In this document: positions 26,600 through 36,292 of the stretch, in pieces | Numbering within the stretch: position 1 is the stretch's first letter | Layout: every line of letters begins with the position of its first letter | Assembly (NCBI RefSeq): GCF_002109495.1 | Contig: NZ_LVJN01000019.1 | Coordinates: 641,614 to 705,613 of the forward strand | Length of the DNA stretch: 64,000 bases | Origin: Magnetofaba australis IT-1 | GTDB taxonomy: Bacteria > Pseudomonadota > Magnetococcia > Magnetococcales > Magnetococcaceae | Direction of reading: 5' to 3' | Notes under the pieces: generated by a model | What the model saw: the letters and a program-made list of their open reading frames with translations, nothing else | Told to the model about the DNA's origin: nothing | The model's database searches: none | Program-made: the position numbers and the translations under genes

Positions 26600-27546
26600 C
26601 CTATCAGCCGCAGGATTTCGCCATTCTGGTCCCCACCAAGGATCGACCGGAGAAGATGCGCGAGATGCTCGACAGCGTGCTGGCGCAGAACATCCATCCG
26701 GGACGCATCATCGTCATTGACGGCAGTGACAATCCCATCGATGCGGTCACCGACGCCTATGCCGACAAGCTGCCGGTGGAGCGTTACGCCTGTCGTCCGC
26801 CGGGGCAGATTCGCCAGCGCAACATGGGGATCTCCAAGCTCGATGAATCCACGCCAGTGGTGATTCTGCTGGATGACGACATCGTACTGGAGCCGGGCGC
26901 ATTTCAAGCGCTGGTGGATTTCTGGAACGCCCACGCCGAGGATTGCGCTGGGGTCTCCTTTAACATCGTCAATATGGACGCCAACCAGCCTTCGACCTGG
27001 CGGCGTTTTTTTCTGATGGATGCGTGGGGACCGGGTAGGGTGTTGAAATCCGGCTATAACACCTCGGTTTGCAACGTGTCTGAGAGTCATCGCACACAGT
27101 GGCTGCCCGGCGGCGCCACCAGTTGGCGGTTGGAGCTCTTAAAGAAAAATACGCATGAAGAGATTTATGCGAAGCGCGCCCTGTGTGAGGATCTGATCTT
27201 CAGCTTCCCCATCGGCGCGCAAGGGGCGGGCCTCTACGTTTGCCACGACGCCCGCGTGCGCCATGAGCATGTGACCGACCACACCAAAAAGGCGGTGCAC
27301 CGCTACTATGGCAAAGTGGAGACGCTGTGGCGGCTCTTCTTCGTCAGCCGCAACGACGCACTCTCCATCGGCTGGTTCCTGTGGAGCATGTTGGGGACCA
27401 TCCTGGCGGACCTGATCAATGGCGCGCGCCGGTTTGAGCGGCGGCGCTTGGAGCTGGCGCTGGGACGCACCGACGCCCTGCTCAAAGCCGCCTGGGTCAA
27501 GCTGCGCGGCAAGCCGTTGGTGGAGGCGCTGCGCGAGGACGGCTGA
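26596..27546 (+). CDS. Family 2 glycosyltransferase
   Basis: A 316-residue protein that starts with GTG at 26596, overlapping the radical SAM stop (GTGA). GT-A fold motifs: FAILVPTKDRPEKM, IIVIDGSDNP, and the metal-binding VILLDDDIVLEPGAF. GATSWRLELLKK and a later CEDLIFSFPIGAQG fit the acceptor side. The C-terminal ~90 residues are helical and may sit on the membrane (SIGWFLWSMLGTILADLI). The longer frame from 26512 lies inside the previous gene. The donor and acceptor sugars cannot be inferred. Confidence 0.88.
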   Translation: MTYQPQDFAILVPTKDRPEKMREMLDSVLAQNIHPGRIIVIDGSDNPIDAVTDAYADKLPVERYACRPPGQIRQRNMGISKLDESTPVVILLDDDIVLEPGAFQALVDFWNAHAEDCAGVSFNIVNMDANQPSTWRRFFLMDAWGPGRVLKSGYNTSVCNVSESHRTQWLPGGATSWRLELLKKNTHEEIYAKRALCEDLIFSFPIGAQGAGLYVCHDARVRHEHVTDHTKKAVHRYYGKVETLWRLFFVSRNDALSIGWFLWSMLGTILADLINGARRFERRRLELALGRTDALLKAAWVKLRGKPLVEALREDG

Positions 27547-27646
27547 GCGCGCCAAGCACAAGCGTTATTGTCCTATAGTCGCTTGAATTCCGAATGACAC
27601 ACTTCCAAACACTCAAATGTTTGCGTGACGTAGGCCCGGCATGCAC

Positions 27647-27795
27647 TGACTATTGGCCGCCGACTGGTCGGCGGCGGGGGCTGGGGGCTCTGCCCCCAGC
27701 GGCCACAGGCGAAGCCGTATCTCACAAATTGGGCGGAGCCCACGGTTTGGATTTTGACTTTGGGAGCTCGAGGGCATAGCCCTCGATATCTTTCA
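27647..27795 (-). repeat. Modular hairpin array, copy 4 (end module type B, reverse orientation)
   Basis: Opens with TGACTATTGG and the stem CCGCCGA-CTGG-TCGGCGG (27657-27674), followed by CTGGGGGC/GCCCCCAG (27681-27699), a more degenerate middle part, and TCGAGGGC-ATA-GCCCTCGA (27768-27786), and closes with ATATCTTTC, the reverse of the cap. Compared with copy 2 the type B stem differs at two base pairs, both changed on both arms, while the CTGG loop is unchanged. It lies between two convergent genes. Confidence 0.88.
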
Positions 27796-27848
27796 TGGCC
27801 AATATCCCAACTGTCCGATTCTGATTTCAACTGACAATAGCGACTATA

Positions 27849-29744
27849 TTAGTTCTTGGGCGCAGCGGCCTGGACCAGCACCACCCGGTTGCGGCCCTGC
27901 TCCTTGGCTTGATACAAACCGCTATCGGCGCGCTGAATCAGGTCATCCACATCACCGCTTGCGCGCACCTGACTGACGCCAAAGCTGGCGGTGACATGGC
28001 CCACCACCGGGAACTCCGCCGCCTCCACCGCCGCACGCAGCTTCTCCGCCGCCTTGCCCGCCTGCTCCAGGGTGGTGTTGGGGCAGATCACCAGAAACTC
28101 TTCGCCGCCCCAGCGTCCCACCGCATCCACGGTGCGGATGCCCGCGCGCAGCACCTCAGCCATCTTCACCAGCACCCCGTCCCCGGCTTGGTGGCCAAAC
28201 TCGTCGTTGACCCGCTTGAACTTGTCCACATCCAGAATGATGACGCTAAAGGGGTGGTTGTAGCGCAGGAACAGGTCGTAGTCGCGCGAAAGCGCCGCAT
28301 CCAGATGGCGGCGATTAAACAGACCGGTGAGCTGGTCGGTGATGGAGATGCGCTCAATGGCCTTCTTGTCTGTGATGTCGCTGCCCACGGCGGTGTAGCT
28401 GCTGATCTGTCCGCGGCTATCAAACTGCGGCGTAATGCTCACCTGTTGCCAGAACGCTTCGCCATTCTTCTTGATGTTCTGAATCTCGCCCTGCCAGGTT
28501 TTGCCCTGTTGCAGGGCTGACCACATCTCTTCGTAGAGGGCGCCCGGGGTGTCCGGGTGGCGGATCAGCGCTTGGGTGGAGCCGATGAGCTCGCCCGCCG
28601 CATAGCCGGAGACATCGCAAAACGCGCTGCTGACGCTGATGATGCGGCCGCTCTCATCGGTGGTGGAGGTGTAGACGTTGCGATCGACAATGCGATGGTA
28701 GGCGTAGATCTCTTGTGAGGCTTGATCCAGCTTTTTCTTCATGCGCGCTGGAATCAGCGCCACCATCCATGAGAGCGGAATGGAGATCAGCAGCACGATC
28801 AGGCCGATGATGGCGGCGCTGTGGAGGTTGGCCTCCTGCAGACGATCCACCAGCTCTTTGCGCGGAATGAGCAGCAGGCGCGTTTCGTCATGGTTGGGCA
28901 GTTGTTGCGCCAGCGAGAAGAGGGCGAACTCCGGTTCGATCACCTCCTGGTTGGCCAGCGCGCGCTGGGCGATCTCCGGGAACTCGGAGGTGAGCTTGGG
29001 GCGGCTGGGCAGGTAATGGCTCCAGGACTTTTCCGGATCCGTGTGCGTCAGAAACTCACCGTTTTTATCGATCAGGTAAATGTGGAAAAAGCGCGAGCCG
29101 GTGAGCGCATCCAGCAGGCGACTGGCGTGCATATTGATGATGACGATGCCGGCAAACTGGTTGTCCGCCCACACCGGCGTGGCGATGCGCAGAGTGGGCG
29201 CGATGGGAACCTCAATTTTGCCGTTTTCCACATTTAAATCGATATTAGAGCGCCATAGCTCCCCTGCGGGCAGCCGCGCGGTCTCTTGAAAGTAGTAGCG
29301 GTCGCGTTTGTTCTGCAGTTTGTCCGCGGGCACAACGATGGGCGCGCCCTGATTGCTCTTGCGGTTGACCCGCGCGCGCTCCAGACCGTCGGCGTCGAGA
29401 TAACGCGCCTGCATAATGTCGGATTCGCTGGCGGCGATGGTCAGCAACAGCGAATTGAGCGTGTCGCGGTCCGCTTCCGCTTGGGACGCGGCGAAGGCGC
29501 GCAAAATGGGGTTATCCGCCAGCGCGTGGGTCATGTCCTCGATACGCCTGACAAACTGCCGCAGGGTATGTTGCTTTTGATCGCGCGTGCTTTTGGCCTG
29601 GGCGCGGATCTCCTCAATGACATCGGTGAACTGAAGCTGATAGTTGATGGTCGAGGTGGCGCTGGCCACCAGGATGCCAAACACCAGAAACAGGCTGGCA
29701 AACAGAGCGTAGTAGCGTTTGGCGCTGAGTTCAGCGAGGTGCAT
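27849..29744 (-). CDS. Membrane diguanylate cyclase (sensor-PAS-GGDEF)
   Basis: About 631 residues. An N-terminal helix, a ~280-residue extracytoplasmic region (Cache-like: residues such as DADGLERARVNRKSN, PTLRIATPVWADNQFAGIVIIN) and a second helix (IIGLIVLLISIPLSWMVALI) lead to a PAS domain (GEIQNIKKNGEAFWQQVSI) and a GGDEF domain with the active-site RWGGEEFLVICP. The GGEEF motif is intact, so it probably makes cyclic di-GMP. The RxxD inhibitory site is not obvious. ATG 29744 has GGAAAG seven bases upstream; TTG 29762 is possible. It lies 50 bases downstream of oxyR on the same strand. Confidence 0.9.
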   Translation of the reverse strand: MHLAELSAKRYYALFASLFLVFGILVASATSTINYQLQFTDVIEEIRAQAKSTRDQKQHTLRQFVRRIEDMTHALADNPILRAFAASQAEADRDTLNSLLLTIAASESDIMQARYLDADGLERARVNRKSNQGAPIVVPADKLQNKRDRYYFQETARLPAGELWRSNIDLNVENGKIEVPIAPTLRIATPVWADNQFAGIVIINMHASRLLDALTGSRFFHIYLIDKNGEFLTHTDPEKSWSHYLPSRPKLTSEFPEIAQRALANQEVIEPEFALFSLAQQLPNHDETRLLLIPRKELVDRLQEANLHSAAIIGLIVLLISIPLSWMVALIPARMKKKLDQASQEIYAYHRIVDRNVYTSTTDESGRIISVSSAFCDVSGYAAGELIGSTQALIRHPDTPGALYEEMWSALQQGKTWQGEIQNIKKNGEAFWQQVSITPQFDSRGQISSYTAVGSDITDKKAIERISITDQLTGLFNRRHLDAALSRDYDLFLRYNHPFSVIILDVDKFKRVNDEFGHQAGDGVLVKMAEVLRAGIRTVDAVGRWGGEEFLVICPNTTLEQAGKAAEKLRAAVEAAEFPVVGHVTASFGVSQVRASGDVDDLIQRADSGLYQAKEQGRNRVVLVQAAAPKN

Positions 29745-29794
29745 GGGTGGGCTTTCCGACAAGTATGCTTTCCATGATGGGCCCGGGCGGTCGT

Positions 29795-30697
29795 CTATTG
29801 CTCCAAACTTTGGCGGAAATGCGTACAGAGGGTTTGAAAGTCTGTTTCACGCGAACTGGAGCTTCGCCACACCATACCGATCTCCCGGTGCGGGCCTGAC
29901 TCCTGTAAGGATACCAGTTTTATCTCTTTTTCGCCAATTTGCGCATCGCGCACAGCCATCTGCGGCACGAATGTGACGCCCAATCCCCCTGCCACCATCT
30001 GCAGCAGGGTGTAGAGGCTGGCGCCTTGAAACGCCGCTTCGGCGCCATGGCCTTGCAGGCGGCAGGCGGAGAGCGCGTGGTCGGTCATGCAGTGGCCCTC
30101 CTCCAATAACAGGAGATCGCCCGGGGAGAGGTCAGTGGCGGAAACCTGAGCCTTGTCACATAACGGGTGCTCTTTGGGCAGCGCCAGAAGAAAATCCTCC
30201 TGCCAGAACACCTCAGCATGCAGCGCGCCGATGGGGTAGGGAAAGGCCAATATCGCCGCGTCCAAGCGCCCGCCTTGCAGCATCTCCACCAGGGTGGAGG
30301 ACTGCTCCTCCACCAGGATCAACTGCAACTGTGGGTAGTGTTGGCGAATATCGGGTAGAATACGCGGCAGCAGAAAGGGTCCGATGGTGGGAATGACCCC
30401 CAATTTCAAGGGACCACAGAGGGGTTCATCGCCCCATTTGGCCAATCGGGTCAGCTCTTCGGCGTCGGCGATCAGTTGGTGCGCGCGTTCGGCGATGCGC
30501 TCTCCCAGAGGGGTGGGCATGACTGAGCGTTTGGTGCGCTCCAGCAGGGTGGCGCCCAGGCGGGACTCCAGATCCTGAATCCCGGCGCTGAGGGTGGATT
30601 GGGTCACCCCCATGCGGGCGGCGGCGCGGCCAAAGTGGCGCAACTCCAGCACGGCGATGAAGTATTGCAACTGGCGCAGGGTCGGAAGATGGATCAT
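29795..30697 (-). CDS. oxyR: Hydrogen-peroxide-sensing LysR-type regulator OxyR
   Basis: A 300-residue LysR-family regulator with N-terminal helix-turn-helix (HFGRAAARMGVTQSTLSAGIQDLE). The effector domain holds LLLLEEGHCMTDHALSACR, in which two cysteines nine residues apart match the peroxide-reactive pair (Cys199/Cys208 in E. coli). This makes OxyR far more likely than a generic LysR protein. AGGA lies seven bases before ATG 30697. It is divergent from a rubredoxin-reductase-like gene 110 bases away, the classical layout for an OxyR-controlled neighbour. Confidence 0.93.
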   Translation of the reverse strand: MIHLPTLRQLQYFIAVLELRHFGRAAARMGVTQSTLSAGIQDLESRLGATLLERTKRSVMPTPLGERIAERAHQLIADAEELTRLAKWGDEPLCGPLKLGVIPTIGPFLLPRILPDIRQHYPQLQLILVEEQSSTLVEMLQGGRLDAAILAFPYPIGALHAEVFWQEDFLLALPKEHPLCDKAQVSATDLSPGDLLLLEEGHCMTDHALSACRLQGHGAEAAFQGASLYTLLQMVAGGLGVTFVPQMAVRDAQIGEKEIKLVSLQESGPHREIGMVWRSSSSRETDFQTLCTHFRQSLEQ

Positions 30698-30731
30698 CGG
30701 ATTTTCCTGTCAGTGATAAGAAAATAACCAA

Positions 30732-30761
30732 TTGGACCGATTGTGCGCCTGGTGCTAGGGT
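30732..30761 (+). promoter_or_regulatory. Possible promoter in the oxyR divergent region
   Basis: TTGGAC (30732-30737) and TAGGGT (30756-30761) with an 18-base spacer read toward the flavoprotein gene. The -10 box is a weak match. The AT-rich tract 30715-30735 just upstream would suit an OxyR tetramer site, but I see no clear four-part ATAG/CTAT pattern. Confidence 0.3.
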
Positions 30762-30807
30762 GATTGCAACGTTCACTATGTATTTGGCAGACAGCAGTGG
30801 GAGAGAG

Positions 30808-31956
30808 ATGATGAAACCGATTGTGATTCTCGGCACGGGTTTGGCGGGCTACGGCGTGGCCAAGGAGCTGCGCAAAAAGGGCGCGAGCGCGCCGCTGATC
30901 TTGATTACCCAGGACGATGGCCGCTTCTACTCCAAGCCGATGCTCTCCGGCGCCCTGGGCAAAGGGCAGGACGCCGATGCGCTGGCGTCGGCCAGCGCCG
31001 AGAAGATGGCGCAGGATCTGGACGCCGAGGTGCGTGTCCACACCAGCGTGGACGCCATCGATACCGCAGCGGCGGAGATCACCATCGGCGCTGAGCGGAT
31101 CGCTTACGCCAGTTTGGTGCTGGCGGTGGGCTCTTCGCCGATCCGTCCGCCCATGCAGGGCAGCGGCGCCGAGGATGTGCTCAGCGTGAATAATCTGGGC
31201 GACTACGCCCGTTTCCGCGCAGCGCTGGAAGGGACCAAGCGGGTGGCGGTGATCGGCCCGGGCTTGATCGGTTGTGAGTTCGCCAATGACCTGCTGCAAA
31301 TCCAGCGGGATGTGACTCTGATCGGTCCGGACAAGTGGCCCATCAGCGCGCTGCTGCCGGAGCAGGCGGGGCGCGCCCTACAACAGAGCATGGCGCAGGC
31401 GGGGGCGCAGTGGGAGCTGGAGACCTTCAATGGCGACATCGAAAAAACCGCAGACGGCTACCGCACCGAGCTGAAGAACGGCCATGTGGTGGAGGCGGAT
31501 CTGATTCTGTCGGCAGTGGGGGTGCGCGCCAATATCGGCCTGGCGAAAGAGGCGGGGGTGACGGTCAATCGCGGCATCGTCACCGATGCGCAGATGCAAA
31601 CCAGCGCGCCCAACGTTTACGCTATCGGCGACTGCGCCGAAGCCCACGGGCGCAATCTGCCCTTCGTGGCGCCGCTGCTGCTGCAGACCAAGGCGGTGGC
31701 GGCGACGTTGACGGGAACCCCAACTGAGGTGGCCTATCCGCACATGCCGGTGATCATCAAAACCACCCTGCACCCCATCGTGACGCTGCCGCCTGCGCCG
31801 GGCGCGGCGGGGGCGTGGCAAGTGGAGGGCGACGCAGAGGGCGTGTTGGGCCGCTTCCACAATGAGGCGGGCGAGATGATCGGCTTCTGTGTGACAGGCA
31901 ATCAAACGGCGCAGAAGTCGGCCCTGGTCAAGCAGATGGCGCCGGTGGGCGGATAA
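30808..31956 (+). CDS. FAD-dependent rubredoxin-NAD(+) reductase-like oxidoreductase
   Basis: About 382 residues. FAD loop IVILGTGLAGYGVAKELRK at the N-terminus, NAD loop VAVIGPGLIGCEFANDL in the middle, and the second FAD motif NVYAIGDCAE near residue 280. This is the rubredoxin/putidaredoxin-reductase type of pyridine nucleotide disulfide oxidoreductase, without the CxxxxC redox disulfide. Rubredoxin reductases feed electrons to peroxide- or superoxide-reducing systems, which fits its place opposite oxyR. No rubredoxin gene is adjacent. Start 30808 or 30811 (MMKP or MKP), with GGGAGA just upstream. Confidence 0.87.
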   Translation: MMKPIVILGTGLAGYGVAKELRKKGASAPLILITQDDGRFYSKPMLSGALGKGQDADALASASAEKMAQDLDAEVRVHTSVDAIDTAAAEITIGAERIAYASLVLAVGSSPIRPPMQGSGAEDVLSVNNLGDYARFRAALEGTKRVAVIGPGLIGCEFANDLLQIQRDVTLIGPDKWPISALLPEQAGRALQQSMAQAGAQWELETFNGDIEKTADGYRTELKNGHVVEADLILSAVGVRANIGLAKEAGVTVNRGIVTDAQMQTSAPNVYAIGDCAEAHGRNLPFVAPLLLQTKAVAATLTGTPTEVAYPHMPVIIKTTLHPIVTLPPAPGAAGAWQVEGDAEGVLGRFHNEAGEMIGFCVTGNQTAQKSALVKQMAPVGG

Positions 31957-32040
31957 CGCAAGAGAATATTGCAGGGGAGTGGCGGAGGGCGGCGCGATTG
32001 GCTCAAGGAGAGCCGGTCGCGTCGTTTTGCATTGGGGGGG

Positions 32041-32973
32041 TTACTGGGCGTCGTCGTCGCTATCGGGATTGGCGTGCTTGCCGTCGACAATGGCCAGCAC
32101 CTTGTTGCCCGGTTCGGTATAGATCAGATTCTTGAAGCTCATGGCGCGGGACATGGCGATGCCGCGTCCATGGGTGTCAAACGCCCGTTTGGGGTCGAAC
32201 TCCAAATACTTCTCCCAGTCAAATCCATGCCCTTCATCTTCGATGAAGAAGTGCAGGTCGCCTTCATCATCCATGGCGTAGGTGACGCTCACCGACTTTT
32301 CGCAATGTTCCGGCAGATCCAGGCGGCGCTCCACCTCTTGAATCCAGGCGCCCTGAAGATTGAGCGCGCTCTTCTCTTCGTAGGTGATGCCCAGATTGCC
32401 GTGTTCGACCGCATTGATAAGCAGCTCTGAGAGCCCCATGGCCACCTGGTCGGGATCTGGACACAGCGAGGCCAGGAAGGCGGCCAGATCCAACCCCTCA
32501 TCCAGGGTGCGGAATTCAAATGCGCCGCTCTTCATCAGCTTCATGATGCTGCTGAAGCGTTTGGCTTCGGTCTGGAGTTGGCGGAAATCGCGGCGCTCGG
32601 CGATGGCGGTCTGCACCACCGCCAACAGCGTATTCTGGTCAAACGGTTTGGTGATGTAGTAGTAAGCCCCGGCGCGCAGCCCCTCCTGGATCTCCTCCTG
32701 GGAGGTCTTGGCGGTCTGGAACACCACCGGGATCTTCTTCAGTTCCGGGTCCTCTTTGACCCGCTTGAGCAGGCTCAAGCCATCCAGACGCGGCATCATG
32801 CGGTCCAGCAGCACCACATCGATGGCGCCACGGCGCTCCTGCATCACCTTCCAGCCATCTTCGCCATCTTCCGCCAGCAGCACTTCATAGTGTTCCTCTT
32901 CGAGTAGATCGTCGAGCAACTCGCGGTTGAGGGGGTCGTCGTCAACGACCAGAACGATGGGGGTGTCCGCCAT
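32041..32973 (-). CDS. Response regulator with RsbW-like HATPase output domain
   Basis: A 310-residue protein. The N-terminal REC domain is intact: VLVVDDDPLNRELL, phospho-Asp in VVLLDRMMPRLDG, QTAKTSQE, and Lys in YYITKPFD. After a ~30-residue linker comes a second domain resembling the anti-sigma-type serine kinase HATPase: MGLSELLINAVEHGNLGITYEE (N box) and FFIEDEGHGFDWEK (G1 box), ending with THGRGIAMSRAMS (G2 box). Such fusions let a phosphorylation signal drive partner switching. It lies 45 bases downstream of a sensor kinase gene on the same strand, its likely partner. Confidence 0.9.
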   Translation of the reverse strand: MADTPIVLVVDDDPLNRELLDDLLEEEHYEVLLAEDGEDGWKVMQERRGAIDVVLLDRMMPRLDGLSLLKRVKEDPELKKIPVVFQTAKTSQEEIQEGLRAGAYYYITKPFDQNTLLAVVQTAIAERRDFRQLQTEAKRFSSIMKLMKSGAFEFRTLDEGLDLAAFLASLCPDPDQVAMGLSELLINAVEHGNLGITYEEKSALNLQGAWIQEVERRLDLPEHCEKSVSVTYAMDDEGDLHFFIEDEGHGFDWEKYLEFDPKRAFDTHGRGIAMSRAMSFKNLIYTEPGNKVLAIVDGKHANPDSDDDAQ

Positions 32974-33018
32974 AAAGAAAACCTCGTGAGATCCCTATCC
33001 AACAGCCAGTAATAAATT

Positions 33019-35214
33019 TCATTCAGAGGGGTCGCGCGGCGCATCCTTGGGCGCAAACGGCATGATGCTGGGAATCATGACATGCAGTTCGGTGCCGCCG
33101 CCATGGGTCAATTCCGCCCAAATCCGTCCATGGTGGGCGCTGACAATCTCTTGGCAGATGGCCAGCCCCAGTCCGGTGCCGCCAGCGCCGGTTTTGGTTT
33201 TGCTCGACTGCACAAAGCGGTCGAAGATCAACTCCAGCTCGTTTTCCGGCACGCCCACGCCGTGGTCGCGCACGCACAGATGCACGGCGGGCACGATCTC
33301 CGGGTCATTTTTGCGTCGTCCGCCGCGCATGGCGTCCTTGTCCAACAGCAGTTCGATGACGCCGCCGGGTTCAGAGAACTTAATCGCATTGGAAAGCAAG
33401 TTTCTGACCACTTGCAGCATCTTGCCTTCATCCATCAACGCAATGGTCTCCTGCGCCAGAAGGGTGACCTGTACCTCCAGATCACGCTCTTTGCTCAGGG
33501 CGTCGAACTCATCGCAGGCCATGCGCACCACATCGGCCAGATCGGCGTTGCGTTTGATAAAACGCATGCGGCCCGCTTCCAGCTTGGCCAGATCCATCAG
33601 ATCATTGAGCAGCTCCAGCAGCCTCTGACCGCCGCGTTGCACGTTGGTCATGTAGCGTTTGAGCTTGTCGGACTCCTCGCACTGGGTGCTCTCCAGGCGT
33701 TTGAGCGCGCGTTCGGAGAAGCCGAGGATGCCGTGCAGCGGGGTGCGCAGCTCATGGCCCATATTGGCCAGAAACTCCGACTTGGCCTGTTCGGCGGCCA
33801 GCGCCGCCTTCTCGGCGTTCTTGATCTCGATAAGCGAGCCCAGGGTGTTGGCGATGGTGCGGATGAGCCGCTGCTCGCGTTCGCTAATGTGGCCGCCAAC
33901 GGTGATGTAGAGGGTGATCACGCCCAGCAGCTTGCGCCGTTTGCCCAGAATTTTCACCGCCATATGGCCATGGGGTGAGATCTCCGGATATTGCAGATCG
34001 TGCAGATCCTCCTCCTGCGAGCAGCCTTTGGTGATCAGCAGGTCGGTTTCCGGCTGTTGCGCCAGGCGTCCGCAGACGCAGTAGCCATAGGTGACGGCGC
34101 TGCACAGGGTGGGGATGGGGCTATCCTCCACCCCCTGATGGGTGGCCAGCAGCAGCACGTCGGGCTGGTTGTCGTCGGTGAGGAAGATCGCCCCTTTGGG
34201 CAGCATGTTGAACTGCGGCAGCGCCAGGATGATACTGAGCGCCTGATTGAGAATATCCTTCAGCGGGGCCAGTTGTAGCGCCAGGCGGGTGATCTGGTGG
34301 ATCACCTGCTGGTTGGCGTGGGCCGCCTGTTCGATCTCCACGCTGCGTTGCAGGCGCGCGGAGATGTCGCTCTGCTCCTGCATTGCCTGCTGCAGCGATT
34401 GGGTCTGCTTGTCCACCGCCCGCTTCAGGTGGGTGACGTCGCGATAGACCACCCCCACGCGATCCGCCGACAGCGGCAGACAGCGGATCTCCATCCAGCG
34501 CGCGCCCTGGCGGGTCTGGATCTCCTGCGGCGGCATGTGCACGCTTTGCTGATGCTTGAGGGTATCCAGGCAGGCGTCGTAGAACTCGATCTCCTGCGCA
34601 TCTGGATGCACCTCTTGCGGCTTCATCCAGATGCCGGAGTTGTTGGGACCGACGAAAAAGGCGTTGGCGGCGTCGTTGAGCCAACAGCAGATCAACGGAT
34701 CTTGCGGTTCGTTGTGCTGATGCCGCCAGATGGTCACGCCGCTATCGAGCCGACTGACCAGATAGGCGCTCTCCTGGCAGTAGAGTTTGCCGCTGTCGAG
34801 AGGGTCGCGGGTGGCGCCTTGGCGGGTCTGGTGGGCGTGGGCCCGATGCAGCACGATGCGTTGCTGCAGAAACTCCGGCGGGCAGTTGGTGGGCAGAATG
34901 TCGCGCACGCCATAATCGAGCAGACGCGCGCTCAGATCCGGGGAGAGATCCGCCAGAATCAGAATCGGCGCCGGGGCGCAGGCGCGATTTTGTATCTGAT
35001 TGTACAACGACAGCAGCGCCGCCAACTCAGTGGTCTTTTGCAGGTGCAGGATGATCACCGCTCCCTGTTCAAAACGGTCGCTCTCCGGCATCGGCTCCAG
35101 CCGCAGCAGGCGTATGCGCAGCTCGGGCGTCTCATCAAACGCCCGACGCAGCGTTTCGCCGCCGGGCGGAGCGTCGTCGAACCAAATAACAGGCAGTGCG
35201 CTGGGTTCAATCAT
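33019..35214 (-). CDS. Sensor histidine kinase (REC-like/PAS/GAF-HisKA-HATPase)
   Basis: A 731-residue soluble kinase with no membrane helix. The N-terminal ~115 residues resemble a degenerate receiver (ILILADLSPDLSARLLDYGVRDILP). A PAS domain follows (residues ~140-265), then a coiled coil, then GAF (residues ~305-460, with GYCVCGRLAQQ), HisKA (His in FLANMGHELRTPLHGIL) and HATPase (NLLSNAIKF, RDHGVGVPENELELIFDRF, GTGLGLAICQEI). It probably phosphorylates the REC-HATPase protein encoded 45 bases downstream. Ligand unknown; it senses in the cytoplasm. Confidence 0.92.
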   Translation of the reverse strand: MIEPSALPVIWFDDAPPGGETLRRAFDETPELRIRLLRLEPMPESDRFEQGAVIILHLQKTTELAALLSLYNQIQNRACAPAPILILADLSPDLSARLLDYGVRDILPTNCPPEFLQQRIVLHRAHAHQTRQGATRDPLDSGKLYCQESAYLVSRLDSGVTIWRHQHNEPQDPLICCWLNDAANAFFVGPNNSGIWMKPQEVHPDAQEIEFYDACLDTLKHQQSVHMPPQEIQTRQGARWMEIRCLPLSADRVGVVYRDVTHLKRAVDKQTQSLQQAMQEQSDISARLQRSVEIEQAAHANQQVIHQITRLALQLAPLKDILNQALSIILALPQFNMLPKGAIFLTDDNQPDVLLLATHQGVEDSPIPTLCSAVTYGYCVCGRLAQQPETDLLITKGCSQEEDLHDLQYPEISPHGHMAVKILGKRRKLLGVITLYITVGGHISEREQRLIRTIANTLGSLIEIKNAEKAALAAEQAKSEFLANMGHELRTPLHGILGFSERALKRLESTQCEESDKLKRYMTNVQRGGQRLLELLNDLMDLAKLEAGRMRFIKRNADLADVVRMACDEFDALSKERDLEVQVTLLAQETIALMDEGKMLQVVRNLLSNAIKFSEPGGVIELLLDKDAMRGGRRKNDPEIVPAVHLCVRDHGVGVPENELELIFDRFVQSSKTKTGAGGTGLGLAICQEIVSAHHGRIWAELTHGGGTELHVMIPSIMPFAPKDAPRDPSE

Positions 35215-35302
35215 TCCGTTGGGCTCTCTTACCCATCCATCAATGCGCGAAATGCCAGTAGATTATCATACGTGATAACAGCTTGCTAAGGCTCTCTGTC
35301 GC

Positions 35303-36274
35303 CTACTGTTTTGCGGCGGCCAATTTGTCCATCCACACTTCCAGCCCCTGGACGTTGATGACGATGTCCGGGGCCATCAGCGCCTCTTTGGTCGTCAGGT
35401 CCAGATGTCCGCCTGCGCCCGCCCGCTCCAGAAACTCCAGAAACAGCGCGCGCATGCCCTCGGACAGGTGCGCCGTGCGCTCCGCGCCGGGGGCTTGCGG
35501 GGCGTTGCGGCACAGCGCCACAATGCGTTGCAGTTGGGCGTGCAGCGCGTCGCGATGCTCAGGGCGGTAGGCCAGGGCGTCGAAGTGGGTCAGATAGAGC
35601 CACTGGGGATCCTTATCCGCCAAGCGGTCGATGGCGGCGTGAGCGGCGTCGGGGTCGAACTGCACCGGGGTGGTGGTGGGGTAGATCCAGGCGGCGCCGT
35701 CGTGGTCGAATTCGCGATAGGAGATGCCGAAGGCGTCGCCGGTGAACAGGCCGCGGGACTCGTCGTCCCACACCACATAGTGGTGTTTGGCGTGGCCCTC
35801 CACATGCAGCAGCTCCAGCGGGCGGCCCGCCAGCTCCAACTGCATGCCGTCGGCGCTCTCAATCACGCGTTCGGCGGGGGCGGGGACGATCTCGCCATAC
35901 AGGGCGAAGTATTTCTCTTCGCCATACACGGCGATGGAGCCAGCGATGAGTTTGGACGGATCGATCATGTGGCGGGCGCCGCGCGGGTGGACCACCAGCT
36001 TGGCGTTGGGCAGACTCTCTAATAGCGCCCCGGCGCCGCCGGCGTGGTCCAGGTGCACATGGGTGATGAAGATATAGTCCACATTCTCCCGCGCCACCCC
36101 GGCGCGATCCAGAGCGTCGAGGAAGCGCGGCGCCGAGAAGCGGGTGCCGGTCTCGATGATGGCGCCGCGGCCGTTGTGCGCCATGACATAACCGGCGGCC
36201 AAGCCGGGACGGACATAGTCGACGTCAACACGGGTCAGACCGTGGGGGAGATCGTGCAGAATGGCGTGTTCCAT
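35303..36274 (-). CDS. Metallo-beta-lactamase-fold hydrolase
   Basis: A 323-residue protein starting MEHAILHDLPHGLTRVD. The metal-binding motif HVHLDHAGGAG is complete, and further ligands appear in HVEGHAKHHYVVWDD and TGDAFG. The C-terminal ~110 residues are an extra helical domain. Related proteins hydrolyse thioesters, lactones or other esters, and the substrate here is unknown. The start at 36274 is chosen because an upstream extension to 36322 would overlap the divergent glycosyltransferase gene. That leaves an AGGA about 12 bases away, a rather long spacing. Confidence 0.82.
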   Translation of the reverse strand: MEHAILHDLPHGLTRVDVDYVRPGLAAGYVMAHNGRGAIIETGTRFSAPRFLDALDRAGVARENVDYIFITHVHLDHAGGAGALLESLPNAKLVVHPRGARHMIDPSKLIAGSIAVYGEEKYFALYGEIVPAPAERVIESADGMQLELAGRPLELLHVEGHAKHHYVVWDDESRGLFTGDAFGISYREFDHDGAAWIYPTTTPVQFDPDAAHAAIDRLADKDPQWLYLTHFDALAYRPEHRDALHAQLQRIVALCRNAPQAPGAERTAHLSEGMRALFLEFLERAGAGGHLDLTTKEALMAPDIVINVQGLEVWMDKLAAAKQ

Positions 36275-36292
36275 AGCGGGGTGTGATCCTTG

